Shown here: positions 1-8,929 of the stretch, in pieces
How positions within the stretch are numbered: the stretch's first letter is position 1
How the letters are laid out: every line of letters begins with the position of its first letter
Assembly: GCA_024401355.1 (NCBI GenBank)
Contig: JAKSLF010000030.1
Coordinates: 1 to 33,212, forward strand
Length of the DNA stretch: 33,212 bases
Direction: 5' to 3'
From: Bacteroidales bacterium
GTDB lineage: Bacteria > Bacteroidota > Bacteroidia > Bacteroidales > Marinilabiliaceae
Notes under the pieces: model-generated
Databases searched by the model: none
Seen by the model: the letters and a program-made list of their open reading frames with translations, nothing else
What the model was told of the DNA's origin: nothing
Program-made: the position numbers and the translations under genes

Positions 1-52
1 CCTGGACCCACAGATTAAGAGTCTGTTGCTCTACCAGCTGAGCTAGCGAGTC
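1..52 (-). tRNA. tRNA-Lys (anticodon CUU), 3' part cut by the window edge
   Basis: Read on the minus strand, the 5' end is at position 52. The acceptor strand GACTCGC is followed by TA, a D arm with stem GCTC/GAGC, and a five-pair anticodon stem ACAGA/TCTGT around the seven-base loop CTCTTAA. The loop gives anticodon CTT, which is lysine. The variable region and the first bases of the T arm are present. The rest of the T arm and the 3' acceptor strand lie beyond the left edge. A good promoter precedes it. Confidence 0.93.
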
Positions 53-105
53 ATTAATTTGATATTAATTCAATGTTCTTTGTCTCTCCTTTCGGATAAC
101 GGGTG

Positions 106-136
106 CAAAATTAGGGGTAATTTTTTTAATTACCAA
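106..136 (-). promoter_or_regulatory. Bacteroidetes-type promoter of the tRNA-Lys gene
   Basis: On the minus strand, an exact -7 element TAATTTTG (consensus TAnnTTTG) lies at 113 to 106. TTGG at 136 to 133 is a fair -33 element, 19 bases upstream. Transcription would start near position 99-101, about 50 bases before the mature tRNA 5' end. Confidence 0.65.
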
Positions 137-180
137 GCAATGACGGCATTTTTTTTTGAAAAATATGATCTATGCCTATA

Positions 181-214
181 TAAAAATAAAGACCGCCATT
201 TGTAGGCGGTCTTT
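181..214 (-). terminator. Rho-independent terminator after the TonB receptor gene
   Basis: A perfect 10-bp inverted repeat, AAAGACCGCC at 188-197 and GGCGGTCTTT at 205-214, has a 7-base loop. On the minus strand it is followed by a T-rich stretch (187 downwards). It begins 22 bases after the stop codon of the TonB-dependent receptor and would end the receptor transcript. Confidence 0.85.
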
Positions 215-236
215 AATGATTATATCAAATTCTTTG

Positions 237-3230
237 TTAGAATCCGAAGTTTACACCAACTGTATATATACCACCAATCTTGTCGCAATATACAAATTCT
301 CTCTTTTCTGTATTAAAGAGGTTGTGCGCGTTTGCAAATACTTCCAACTGCTGTACTGGCTTGTAGCCAATCTTCATGTTCATTGTACATCTGTTTCCAA
401 GTTCTTCTGAACCATACTTGGTGTTGTATGTACGCTTGCCGATGAAGTTTGCAAATGCTGATACTTCCAACTGCTGTAAAGGCTTGTATATCAAACCTAA
501 CATACCATAGAACGCTGGAGTGGCTTTGTGCTCATATCCATTAGTCTTTGGAGTTGTTGAGTCGTCGTGTGTTATTTGTGTTTTGCCATATTCATAGCAG
601 TCACGATAGTCGTTGTATTGTTCTTTCAATACCGATATTGATGCATCTGCTATTGATGCTGAGTTGCCAAATAAGTATTTCTTGACAATCTCTGTGAAGG
701 CTACTGACAGGTCAGATACTGCACCAACCTTTGCCTGCTGAAGCATTGACTGGATGTCGTTTGTCTGGTTGTATACGTAGTAGTTGTCAATTGTAGTCTT
801 CTGGAAGTTCGCATTCATCTTGGCTATCAACTTCGATGATATGATGTAGTCAATGTTGAATGAGATACCCATCTGCTTTACGTCGTATGGCAATGAAGAG
901 TACTTGATGCCAGCGTATGGCTCGAGAATCATTCCGAGGTCAAATCCTTCACCTTGGTATGAGTCGCCTACTCCAGATATCATTTTCTGAAGTGCTTCTG
1001 CAATCATGTTTGGATTTGCCTGAACTGCGGCTGCGAGACCTTCCTTGCCACCGAACCTGCTCTCGTATAGACCAAGGCCTTCTTCCATTCTCTGTACAAT
1101 TCTCTGGGCATTATCACCTCTTACATGCATTGCACCTGAGTTTGCCATCAATGCACCGTAACCTGTGCTCTTCGAATAGAACAACTCTGCATCGATGAGG
1201 ACATTGTTCACTGGCTTTACACGATATCCGAGTTCAATGTTGTCTATCTTGACGAAGTCTGCATCTGTGTTCTTCTCGAAGTGAAGCTTCTTTGGATAAA
1301 CCATATTTGTTCTGATCCAGTCGAAGTCTGCTGTCGAATTCACGAGGTTTGTGCCGCGGTTCGCACGTCCATATACTACGCGTACAAAGTTGCGGTCATT
1401 GATTTCGTAGTTCGCTGCAAACTGCCATGAGTGATGCCATTTGTCTGGTATGTTTGTCTTGTCTGCACGGTAAGCGCCAATGAGTCGTACTCCACCCACC
1501 TTGTAGTCAAGACGCAAACTTGGTGCAAATGTTTTCAAGATACCCTTATACATAAGGAAGCCTGAAAGATTGTCGTATTTGCGCTCCGGATATCTGTATC
1601 CAGGGTTTTCAAAATGCCATGTGTATTTGTCTTTGTCTGTCCACTCTGGAGTGTAGTCCTCGTATGTCAGATACTGGTATGAGAGACCCGGACGGATTCC
1701 AAGTCCTCCTACATTGATGTCATAGTCTAATGATGCATTAATTTCATCTGCCCAGATCTTGAAGCCCGGTACGCCATTTGCATAGTCCTGTGGACCGAAA
1801 TGATAGTTTACCAATGCATGCACACCCTTCACTGATGCATCAAGTGCTACATATCCAGTCTTTGATGTACGTGTGTTGAATGAGAAGATGTCATCACCAA
1901 CAGGTGTTACTGTCGCGTATGAGTTCTGGTATCCACCCATCAGGTTTATCAATACGTCTGTTGTTGGAGTGAATGTCAAATATCCGTTGAATGCAACCTG
2001 CTTACGTGCAAGTTCTGGATGCTTGAACATGTCCTTGCCAAGCGTCTCTGGCTCTTTCGAGTCAAACAGACGATACGATACAATGTTGCCATTTGCATCA
2101 TATTCTTCTGGATATATCTGCTTGAAGTTGTCTATTTCTGACAATGTATAATAACCGCCAGCAGATGCTTCCTGAAGTCCACTGAAGATGCTTGTGTGCT
2201 GGGCGTATGCTGTCTTGAAGTTTGTCAAGGCTGTCATGAAGTCAAGTGCAGTCTTGCCCTCTTCAAGTTTCAAGCTCTCCATTACAGGATTGCTGTTCTT
2301 GTCTAGCTGAATTGAACCCACACCATTCAAGGACAATACTCCATCCTGACCAAGCGTTCCGTATGCGTATGGTGTCTTTACCTGGCTTCCTGGCGTAGGC
2401 ATTGTCGATTGGTTTGTACAATAGTACATTCCTGCCTGTCCTGGTATTACATACAATTTGTCTGTTGGACGCTGGCGATACTGCATGTTGAATGTCAGTC
2501 CAGCTGCAAATTTCTTGCTGAATGCCTTGCGCAATGCAATGTCACCACTGTATGTGTTCTGCGAACCCATCTGAAGGTTTCCACTTATTGTCTTTGAGTT
2601 CTCATTTGGCTTCTCTGTGAGGATGTTGATAACGCCTGATACTGCATTCGCACCATAAAGCGCACCGCAGGCACCACGTACTACCTCAATTCGCTCGACA
2701 TCTTCTATTGATATTGGAAGCATGTCAAAGTTCACTGAACCCATGATGTAGCTCTGTACCGGACGACCATCTATCATGATCAAGGTGTTAGCATTTTCGG
2801 TATAGAGATACATGTTGTTGTCTGGAATGTTGTTCAGACCACGCATCTGGATGTCATATATGCCATTGGTCTTCTCTGTTACTATCATGCCAGGAATCAG
2901 ACGGAATGCTTCCTCGATATTCGATATACCATAGGTACGCATCTCTTCACGAGTGATTACTGTTGATGACAATGGTGATGTAAATGAACTCTCCTCTTTC
3001 TTTGATGCAGATGATACGTTCTTGTTCATGATCATTGCAAAGAGTTCGTCTACACTCGATACTCCAAGTGTCTCAACTGCCTGCATGAGGTCCTCAAGAG
3101 GTAGTTCAGACAATTCCTCAATTGACATGCTTAGAATCTGCTCTTTTGTCAATTGCTGTTGGGCACTTGCGTCAATTGATCCTATTGATGTTAATAACGC
3201 TAGCGCTACTACTGAATATATTTTCTTCAT
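237..3230 (-). CDS. TonB-dependent outer-membrane receptor with an intact plug and a 22-strand-type barrel
   Basis: 997 residues. A signal peptide (about 1-23, ending ASAQQ) leads to a helical N-terminal segment with two repeats of the kind EELSELPLEDLM (about 35-75) and the element VSSASKKEE, seen in receptors of this group. The plug domain is about 80-205, with MIDGRPV, RIEVVRGACGALYGANAVSGVINI as landmark positions about 150-200. The remainder is barrel, ending in the aromatic outer-membrane signal NFGF. The family imports scarce ligands across the outer membrane using TonB energy; the ligand cannot be told from sequence, and no SusD partner is adjacent, so a classic polysaccharide locus is unlikely. 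The start lies 19 bases after the YfiR-like gene, so the two are probably cotranscribed, and a terminator follows. Family assignment is firm; the substrate is unknown. Confidence 0.93.
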   Translation of the reverse strand: MKKIYSVVALALLTSIGSIDASAQQQLTKEQILSMSIEELSELPLEDLMQAVETLGVSSVDELFAMIMNKNVSSASKKEESSFTSPLSSTVITREEMRTYGISNIEEAFRLIPGMIVTEKTNGIYDIQMRGLNNIPDNNMYLYTENANTLIMIDGRPVQSYIMGSVNFDMLPISIEDVERIEVVRGACGALYGANAVSGVINILTEKPNENSKTISGNLQMGSQNTYSGDIALRKAFSKKFAAGLTFNMQYRQRPTDKLYVIPGQAGMYYCTNQSTMPTPGSQVKTPYAYGTLGQDGVLSLNGVGSIQLDKNSNPVMESLKLEEGKTALDFMTALTNFKTAYAQHTSIFSGLQEASAGGYYTLSEIDNFKQIYPEEYDANGNIVSYRLFDSKEPETLGKDMFKHPELARKQVAFNGYLTFTPTTDVLINLMGGYQNSYATVTPVGDDIFSFNTRTSKTGYVALDASVKGVHALVNYHFGPQDYANGVPGFKIWADEINASLDYDINVGGLGIRPGLSYQYLTYEDYTPEWTDKDKYTWHFENPGYRYPERKYDNLSGFLMYKGILKTFAPSLRLDYKVGGVRLIGAYRADKTNIPDKWHHSWQFAANYEINDRNFVRVVYGRANRGTNLVNSTADFDWIRTNMVYPKKLHFEKNTDADFVKIDNIELGYRVKPVNNVLIDAELFYSKSTGYGALMANSGAMHVRGDNAQRIVQRMEEGLGLYESRFGGKEGLAAAVQANPNMIAEALQKMISGVGDSYQGEGFDLGMILEPYAGIKYSSLPYDVKQMGISFNIDYIISSKLIAKMNANFQKTTIDNYYVYNQTNDIQSMLQQAKVGAVSDLSVAFTEIVKKYLFGNSASIADASISVLKEQYNDYRDCYEYGKTQITHDDSTTPKTNGYEHKATPAFYGMLGLIYKPLQQLEVSAFANFIGKRTYNTKYGSEELGNRCTMNMKIGYKPVQQLEVFANAHNLFNTEKREFVYCDKIGGIYTVGVNFGF

Positions 3231-3249
3231 TTGTTTTGGTGTTTTGGTT

Positions 3250-3753
3250 TTAATCTACTTCTGTACCAAGAGTTATGAGCTTCTGGCTTACCTGTAGGCC
3301 TCGCTTTGAAATGTTCTTGTTCGAAATTTCAAATTTGAGCTTGCCTCCTTCCGATACGAAAGATATACCAGCACCCTGGGCACATAGTCCCTTCTTGCCA
3401 CTGACAATTAAGTTTTTGTTGCCTTCCTGAGCTGACATCAAACTGCTTATCTGGCCAGCTTTCGATTCGCCAAGAAATACAACGTCCGATTTTTGAATTC
3501 CGCTTGTTGTTGCCGATTCCTTCACTATTACTTTGCGTGCACCAATCGATTTGGTCGCAGCAAGTTTGTTTAGCTCTGCCGAAAGGTCATTGTCTCCTAT
3601 GACGGTGATGACAAAATCCTTTGAAGCATCTTCTGATGGCCAGCCTATGTTCTTCGCAAAGTTGTAAATGTACAATGCCTGGAACTGGGCCATCTGAGCC
3701 TTAGCTACAAAACTACAACACACAAACAAAAATGTAAGAATTAGTCTTTTCAT
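3250..3753 (-). CDS. YfiR-like periplasmic protein (DUF4154 family)
   Basis: 167 residues with a signal peptide (1-19, ending VAKA). The mature start FQALYIYNFAKNIGWP is the typical opening of the YfiR/DUF4154 family. Two cysteines besides the signal region are present, one in GKKGLCAQG, as expected of YfiR. In Pseudomonas, YfiR represses the diguanylate cyclase YfiN from the periplasm. No GGDEF or EAL gene is in this window, so that role is not supported here. The gene instead sits directly upstream of a TonB-dependent receptor, 19 bases apart, a pairing I associate with other Bacteroidetes genomes. A role as a periplasmic accessory or sensor of the receptor is inference. No clear TAnnTTTG promoter was found upstream. 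Confidence 0.85.
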   Translation of the reverse strand: MKRLILTFLFVCCSFVAKAQMAQFQALYIYNFAKNIGWPSEDASKDFVITVIGDNDLSAELNKLAATKSIGARKVIVKESATTSGIQKSDVVFLGESKAGQISSLMSAQEGNKNLIVSGKKGLCAQGAGISFVSEGGKLKFEISNKNISKRGLQVSQKLITLGTEVD

Positions 3754-4005
3754 TTTTTTCTCAATTTATTTATATGTTCTTGTTACGTGTTTTTGCATGT
3801 AATGTTTCTTTTTTTATGATTTTTATTCAAATAATCCCATTTTTTGTAATTATCGGTCATTTTTTTTTATATTAAAATCCGAAGTTTATACCGACGGGGT
3901 AGACACCATCTGTCTTGTTTGCAAATGAATATGTTGTCCCATTGATGAATAATCTCATACTTGATATATGATTTCGCGTGCAGTTTTATTGATTGTTTTG
4001 CCGTT
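3754..4005. other. Intergenic stretch upstream of the YfiR-like gene
   Basis: About 250 bases without an intact gene. The half nearest the DciA-like gene holds the receptor fossil (3872-3985). The half nearest yfiR is very A/T-rich, with T runs on the + strand, and shows no exact TAnnTTTG box on the minus strand. If yfiR has its own promoter it is here, but I cannot point to it. Confidence 0.5.
3872..3985 (-). pseudogene. Fossil C-terminus of a TonB-dependent receptor
   Basis: In the minus-strand frame ending with TAA at 3874-3872, 38 codons are open after an upstream stop at 3988-3986. They encode a peptide ending DGVYPVGINFGF. This matches the end of the intact receptor at 237 (GGIYTVGVNFGF), and the preceding residues also align: RLF, N, F and K fall in the same places. 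The DNA is alike too, with the same TTA-x-TCC-GAA-GTT-TA-ACC block at the stop end on the + strand. The aromatic final residue is the outer-membrane barrel signal. There is no room for plug or signal peptide, so only the last two barrel strands survive. It lies between the DciA-like gene and yfiR. Confidence 0.75.
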
Positions 4006-4332
4006 TTATCTAAATACAACGTCCTCTACTACATCATCTCCTACTGCTTTGTTTATGTTTTCTATGACTTTCTTCTTTAGCATTATCATCTCCTGTCTTA
4101 CAACGCTCGATGACATCTCTACATGAAGCACTCCATTATTCATATATACGTTTTTTGTATATTTGCTTACTGTGGGACCTACTACTGCATGCCATAAACT
4201 TACTGCTCTGTTCTCCAGCATTTTTGCTCCGAGATTATTCTCGTTGAATATGTCGAGAAGAACTTCGGAAATCTTCTTTGATGTGTCTATTTCTCTTATC
4301 ATTATTGATTTTTCTTTTTTTATCTTGGACAT
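4006..4332 (-). CDS. DUF721 (DciA-like) protein
   Basis: 108 residues. The pattern of SEVL near the N-terminus, LWHAVVGPTVSKYTKNVY, and the basic helix SSSVVRQEMIMLKKKVIENIN ending in DVVFR is that of Bacteroidetes DUF721 proteins. The family includes DciA, which helps load the replicative helicase DnaB in bacteria lacking DnaC or DnaI. The gene follows recF by 10 bases, the usual neighbourhood, so a replication or repair role is likely. A second in-frame ATG at 4302 fits the usual family N-terminus slightly better; the ATG at 4332 is used because it sits directly after the recF stop with an A-rich leader. The exact molecular role in Bacteroidetes is inferred. Confidence 0.82.
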   Translation of the reverse strand: MSKIKKEKSIMIREIDTSKKISEVLLDIFNENNLGAKMLENRAVSLWHAVVGPTVSKYTKNVYMNNGVLHVEMSSSVVRQEMIMLKKKVIENINKAVGDDVVEDVVFR

Positions 4333-4342
4333 TTTTAATTAG

Positions 4343-5446
4343 TTAATTGGGACTTGCTGACCCGTTAGCAATATTAAAAATGCGATAATCCTTATTTGCT
4401 TTTTCTAGGATGCCTTCAAGACGATGCCTGTTGGTGTCCGTGATGAATATTTGGTCAAACTCTCCCGATGCTACAAGCGATATGAGGTTATCTCCTCGTT
4501 TGCTATCCAGTTTGTCAAATACATCATCTAATAGTAGTATTGGCTTGAAGCCTATATTCTCTGTCAGATAACTGAATTGCGCCAGTTTCAACGCTATTGC
4601 AAATGATTTGCGTTGTCCCTGCGATCCGGTTGTCCTGATAGGGTAGCCGTCAAGCTTGAATTCTATGTCGTCGCGGTGTATCCCTCGCGATGTATAACCC
4701 AACGCAAGGTCCCTGTTCCTGCTTTCTATCAGACCTTCATATAGGTCATATCTCTGCAGTCCGCTTATATAGTTCATCTCTGCCACTTCCCGACCTGACG
4801 ATATCGACATGTAGTAGTTTTGCAATATTGGCTTCAATTTCTCTATGAACGATGTCCTGCTTGCTGAAATAGCCGTTCCATAATTGCCTAACTGCATGTC
4901 TATTACGTCCAATAGCGAAAAGTCATGCCTCTCTTGCTCCTGCATCTGCTTCAGTAACGCATTGCGTTGCTGTATGAGCTTGTTGTAGTTCATCAGCATG
5001 TTTAGGTAGTTGTGGTCACATTGTGATATCACACTATCTGCATACTTACGCCTCTCTTCTGCTCCGTCTGCAATCAGTAGTTCGTCAAATGGAGCTATCA
5101 CTACAACAGGCAACAGTCCAATATGTTCCGACAACTTCGAATAGTCTTTCTTGTTGCGCTTAAACTGCTTTTTCTGACCTGCTTTGACGCCACAATATAT
5201 CAACTCTGTCTGCCCATTTCGCTCATATTCACCTTGTATGACGAAAAATGGCTCGCCATGCTTTATGTTCTGACTGTCCGGTGTCGAATAGAAACTCTTG
5301 CAGAACGACATGTAGTATATTGCATCCAGCAAGTTTGTCTTGCCTTCACCGTTGTCTCCTACAAAACAATTTATTCCATCCGACATCTCTATGTCAGCTT
5401 GGGATATATTTCGATAGTTTATTATATGCAGATTCCGAAGATTCAC
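4343..5446 (-). CDS. recF: DNA replication and repair protein RecF
   Basis: 367 residues, the normal size. The SMC-like ATPase features are all visible: the opening LRNLHIINYRNI, Walker A GDNGEGKTN at 30-38, a signature region TTGSQGQRKSFAIALKLAQ, and Walker B with D-loop PILLLDDVFDKLD. RecF binds gapped DNA and with RecO and RecR loads RecA at stalled forks. The start is 3 bases past the stop of the ABC transporter, and the DciA-like gene follows, so this is probably one transcript. It lies away from any visible dnaA or dnaN, unlike in enterobacteria. Confidence 0.95.
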   Translation of the reverse strand: MNLRNLHIINYRNISQADIEMSDGINCFVGDNGEGKTNLLDAIYYMSFCKSFYSTPDSQNIKHGEPFFVIQGEYERNGQTELIYCGVKAGQKKQFKRNKKDYSKLSEHIGLLPVVVIAPFDELLIADGAEERRKYADSVISQCDHNYLNMLMNYNKLIQQRNALLKQMQEQERHDFSLLDVIDMQLGNYGTAISASRTSFIEKLKPILQNYYMSISSGREVAEMNYISGLQRYDLYEGLIESRNRDLALGYTSRGIHRDDIEFKLDGYPIRTTGSQGQRKSFAIALKLAQFSYLTENIGFKPILLLDDVFDKLDSKRGDNLISLVASGEFDQIFITDTNRHRLEGILEKANKDYRIFNIANGSASPN

Positions 5447-5449
5447 TTT

Positions 5450-8400
5450 CTAATTTCTCCTTCTCTTGAATAATAGTCCATCTCTCAATATCTTACCCAA
5501 TATTCCTGTCTGCAGTATTATGAACATGACCGCATTCATCAGCCATAATATAATGACGTCAAATACGTATGTGTCTATGCGTTCACCAAATACAACTTTG
5601 TATGGCGAGAAGAGCGGAGCTCTAAATGCCTTGTCTGTATCTTGATATACTGCCTCTGATTTCTGCCATAGCCTGTTGTCGAATTCCATTATGACATCCG
5701 ATACTATTGCACCACTCTTTGAGCATACAAAATCACTCACACTGATGTTGTTGTATCTCAGTCTCATGTCCTCCAACTCCTCGCGTGGTATCTCTTTCCT
5801 GCATTTGTCTTCTGCCTGGTCTGCTCGGTTGTAACGCTGTACGTTGAATTTCCTTACCTGCTCTATGTATTCCGATATCGCTTCGTACGATGCAGGACCA
5901 TACAAACCAAGGCTGAATATCTCTTTTCTTGGAGGCTTCAAGTCTCCAAATTGCTTCATCGGATCATGCATCTCGTCTTTGAGCATTGTCAGAAGTCTCT
6001 TCGTCTCTGCTGCGTCGTCGTTCTGCAACGCTTTCGATGCCTTGTCTAGGTTCACTTTAAGTGTTGGCACCCAGTAGTCTTTGTAATATGTGGCCTGACT
6101 CTTCGCCTTGTGATACTGGTAGAAGTTGTTCTCGTAGCCGTTATATACAAACTGGTTCACAGCCAATGCTTCAAATGCCCATCGTGCCGTGATGAAGTTT
6201 CCATAGTTCGGCACTCCTGTCGTACTGCTGAAGTCCGGATTCATCTTGTCAAACCTTACAAAGACACCGCTCAAGATCAACTGTGGTATCACTATAAATG
6301 GAATAATGATATAGATGTTGATGGTCTTGTCTAGGCTGTCCGACAAAATAAGACCTATAAGGTTGGCTGATACTGCTGTACTGAATAGTACAAGCCAATA
6401 TTCACCCCACATGTTCTCTATTCCCAGTATTCCATTGCCTACCACTACAAATAACACCATCTGGAATGCCGATAGTATTGTTGTCAGAAGACATTTCGAC
6501 AATATGTAACTTAGGCGACTCAGATTCAAGAATTTCTCTCGCTTCAATATCTGCCTGTCCTGGATTATCTCTTCTGCACTGACTGTCAGTCCCACAAAGA
6601 ATGCTACTATTACCGACATGATCAGATATACCGGTATGTTCGGATTCGCCGCATACGTGTATACTTCTGTCGTCGCTATATTATAGTATCGTATCAAAAG
6701 CGACAGCATCAATGCCAATACTGGCGCCTCAAATATGTTAATTAGCAGGTACTGTAGATTGGCCGAACGCGACTTTACGTCTCGCTTGAAGTATATCCAC
6801 AACTGCTTTAGCTTTCTCGGTATCTTGTATGTTATCTGTGGCAGAGGTTCTGGGTCACCTATATATGATGAGTCCAAAGCTCCCCAATACAGTTTGTCAT
6901 ACCATTCCTGTGGCGTCACTTTTCGGTTGTCCGTGTTGTTGCCATACTCGTCTACGATTGGCTGGCTTATCATGTTAAGCACCTGCTCCACGTTGACGTT
7001 GCCACATCGTGGACATTCTACGTCTCTATCGTTAAGCATCTGCAAGTGATAGCGGAAGTATGTCAAACTCTCTATCGGATTGCCATTGTATATCATGTAG
7101 CCTCCTGTGTCAAGCACTATGAGCTTGTCAAACATCTTGAAGATGTCCGACGATGGCTGGTGTATGACCACAAAAATCAACTTGCCCTTGAAGGTTAAGT
7201 CTTTCAGAAGTTCTATGATGTTCTGTGAGTCGTGAGATGACAAGCCCGATGTCGGCTCGTCCAGTATCATGATGGCTGGCTCACGTATAAGTTCTATCGC
7301 TATGTTTAGTCGCTTTCGCTGACCGCCACTTATCTTCTTGTTTAATGGCGAACCTACTTTTACATCCCTGATCTCAAACAGACCAAGCAGATGCAGTATG
7401 TTCTCTATCTTGTCCTTTATCGCTATGTCCGACAGGTTGTCAAACGACATCTTCGCGTTGTAGAACAAGTTGTCATATACCGTCAAGTCCTCTATCAATA
7501 TGTCATCCTGCGACACATAGCCGATAAGGCCTTTTATCATTTCCGGATTCTGGTATATGTCTATGTTGTTGATATATACATGGCCATGCGTAGGCTGTAC
7601 CATGCCCGAGATTACGTAGCCAAATGTACTCTTTCCCGAACCGCTGACACCCATGATGCCTATCATCTGACCCGACTTCGACTCAAATGAAAATTTGTGC
7701 AGACCAATAAGGTCCGGGTTGAAATAATGCTCCACGTTACGGCACTCCAGCGTGACCTGTGCCTGAGTGTTCTGCGATACGACATGCTGCATGATGTCGT
7801 AGAAGAAGATCGGAGCACTGATGTTGTTCTTCAACGAGGTGCCCGCTCTCATTATGTAGCTCTTTCCTGCTGTTATCAGCGTGCCATTCATCTCGATATG
7901 GCTTGTGCCGAAATACTTGAACAGGAAGATACTTATCGTAGGAATGTAGATGAAGTGCAGCTCACCCTCCATGTCCTCCCAGAATACATGCTTAGGCTCT
8001 ATTATCTCTGTGCAGTCCTCGTCTCCGCATAATACCACTTTCTCATTGACGTTCTCTATGTCAAATATGAAGTTCTGTATCAGCGACAACTCATCCTTGT
8101 TGATGTTGAATTTGTCTGCTACTGCATCATTGACAAGACCTTGCTCTATATACGAAAGTTCTCCTGTGTTCAGGTATTCGTAGAGCTGTACTAATATGAT
8201 GTATTTCTGATATGGAGTGAGCTCCCTGTTGAGCTCTATGGCGATTCGCGTTACTTTCGATGTGACACGCGATATTACCTTGTACTGGTTGTTGCTCTTT
8301 CGACCCTGCTCGATACTCTGACGGTAATAGTCGTCAAAGTAACGGATATACCTGTTCGCTAATTCCTTGTTAAGCTGTTCATACAAAAAATTGTATACAA

Positions 8401-8491
8401 CTTCACGCTTCTCCTTCATACTCTCAGTACTGCGTACCGAGGCTATGATGGCGAAGAGGTGTACAAGGGCGTCAAGTATGCGGTCGCTCAT
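5450..8491 (-). CDS. ABCG-type ABC transporter with an N-terminal TerB-like region
   Basis: 1013 residues in one chain. Residues 1-145 are helical, acidic and basic mixed, and resemble a TerB-like domain. About 150-240 is a beta-rich segment that could be a degenerate FHA-like fold. The nucleotide-binding domain is about 245-475: Walker A GVSGSGKST at 281-289, signature ISGGQRKR at 387-394, Walker B IMILDEP at 407-413, then a His switch in VVIHQPSSD. A CxxC pair (CPRCG, 493-496) follows, and then an ABC2-type membrane domain with about six segments, one pair near 575-650, more to 760, and a last one near 990. The large soluble insert about 770-960 lies between membrane segments. ABCG half-transporters usually move lipids or hydrophobic molecules; the substrate here is unknown. 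It follows a secreted protein gene by 9 bases. Confidence 0.88.
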   Translation of the reverse strand: MSDRILDALVHLFAIIASVRSTESMKEKREVVYNFLYEQLNKELANRYIRYFDDYYRQSIEQGRKSNNQYKVISRVTSKVTRIAIELNRELTPYQKYIILVQLYEYLNTGELSYIEQGLVNDAVADKFNINKDELSLIQNFIFDIENVNEKVVLCGDEDCTEIIEPKHVFWEDMEGELHFIYIPTISIFLFKYFGTSHIEMNGTLITAGKSYIMRAGTSLKNNISAPIFFYDIMQHVVSQNTQAQVTLECRNVEHYFNPDLIGLHKFSFESKSGQMIGIMGVSGSGKSTFGYVISGMVQPTHGHVYINNIDIYQNPEMIKGLIGYVSQDDILIEDLTVYDNLFYNAKMSFDNLSDIAIKDKIENILHLLGLFEIRDVKVGSPLNKKISGGQRKRLNIAIELIREPAIMILDEPTSGLSSHDSQNIIELLKDLTFKGKLIFVVIHQPSSDIFKMFDKLIVLDTGGYMIYNGNPIESLTYFRYHLQMLNDRDVECPRCGNVNVEQVLNMISQPIVDEYGNNTDNRKVTPQEWYDKLYWGALDSSYIGDPEPLPQITYKIPRKLKQLWIYFKRDVKSRSANLQYLLINIFEAPVLALMLSLLIRYYNIATTEVYTYAANPNIPVYLIMSVIVAFFVGLTVSAEEIIQDRQILKREKFLNLSRLSYILSKCLLTTILSAFQMVLFVVVGNGILGIENMWGEYWLVLFSTAVSANLIGLILSDSLDKTINIYIIIPFIVIPQLILSGVFVRFDKMNPDFSSTTGVPNYGNFITARWAFEALAVNQFVYNGYENNFYQYHKAKSQATYYKDYWVPTLKVNLDKASKALQNDDAAETKRLLTMLKDEMHDPMKQFGDLKPPRKEIFSLGLYGPASYEAISEYIEQVRKFNVQRYNRADQAEDKCRKEIPREELEDMRLRYNNISVSDFVCSKSGAIVSDVIMEFDNRLWQKSEAVYQDTDKAFRAPLFSPYKVVFGERIDTYVFDVIILWLMNAVMFIILQTGILGKILRDGLLFKRRRN

Positions 8492-8500
8492 TGCTCCTTA

Positions 8501-8929
8501 TTACTCGTTCAGCTTGAATCCTGTCATCAGTATCGCAAATCCCGACGATGCAAGTGTGTTGTCAAGCTTTGCCTCTATGATACAGTCTATATATCCATCT
8601 ACTGAGAAATCCCAGTATGGAGCATTGTCATAGTCCTTGTTCGAGAACAACAGGTTGCGCTCTGAATCATATACATTTATTATAATGTAGTTCTTGCCTG
8701 CCGAACCTGCCGCAATTCTATATGTTGTGCCAGAAAATAGGGTAGCGTTGAACTCTGCTACTTCATCTCCTGTCAATAATGCACGGAATGGACGTCCCGT
8801 AACGATGAAAGGCGATTCAAAACATACTTTGCAACTTGCCTCTACAGCCTCTGCCTGGCCGTTACCCAATGATGGCATAAGAAGTCCAGCTGATAACGCT
8901 ATCGCTGATAATATATTCTTTATTTTCAT
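8501..8929 (-). CDS. Secreted protein of unknown function, upstream of the ABC transporter
   Basis: 142 residues with a signal peptide (about 1-25, LSAIALSAGLLMPSLGNGQA). The mature part carries two cysteines early (SCKVCF) and is predicted to be mostly beta, with YRIAAGSAGKNYIIINVYD and a final SGFAILMTGFK. I do not recognise a named family, though the shape (small beta sandwich with bacterial pre-peptidase-like strands) suggests ligand or polymer binding. Its stop is 9 bases before the ABC transporter start, so the pair are probably cotranscribed and may work together, for example as periplasmic partner. A promoter-like TGCATTTG (one mismatch to TAnnTTTG) is at 9013 to 9006. Confidence 0.7.
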   Translation of the reverse strand: MKIKNILSAIALSAGLLMPSLGNGQAEAVEASCKVCFESPFIVTGRPFRALLTGDEVAEFNATLFSGTTYRIAAGSAGKNYIIINVYDSERNLLFSNKDYDNAPYWDFSVDGYIDCIIEAKLDNTLASSGFAILMTGFKLNE

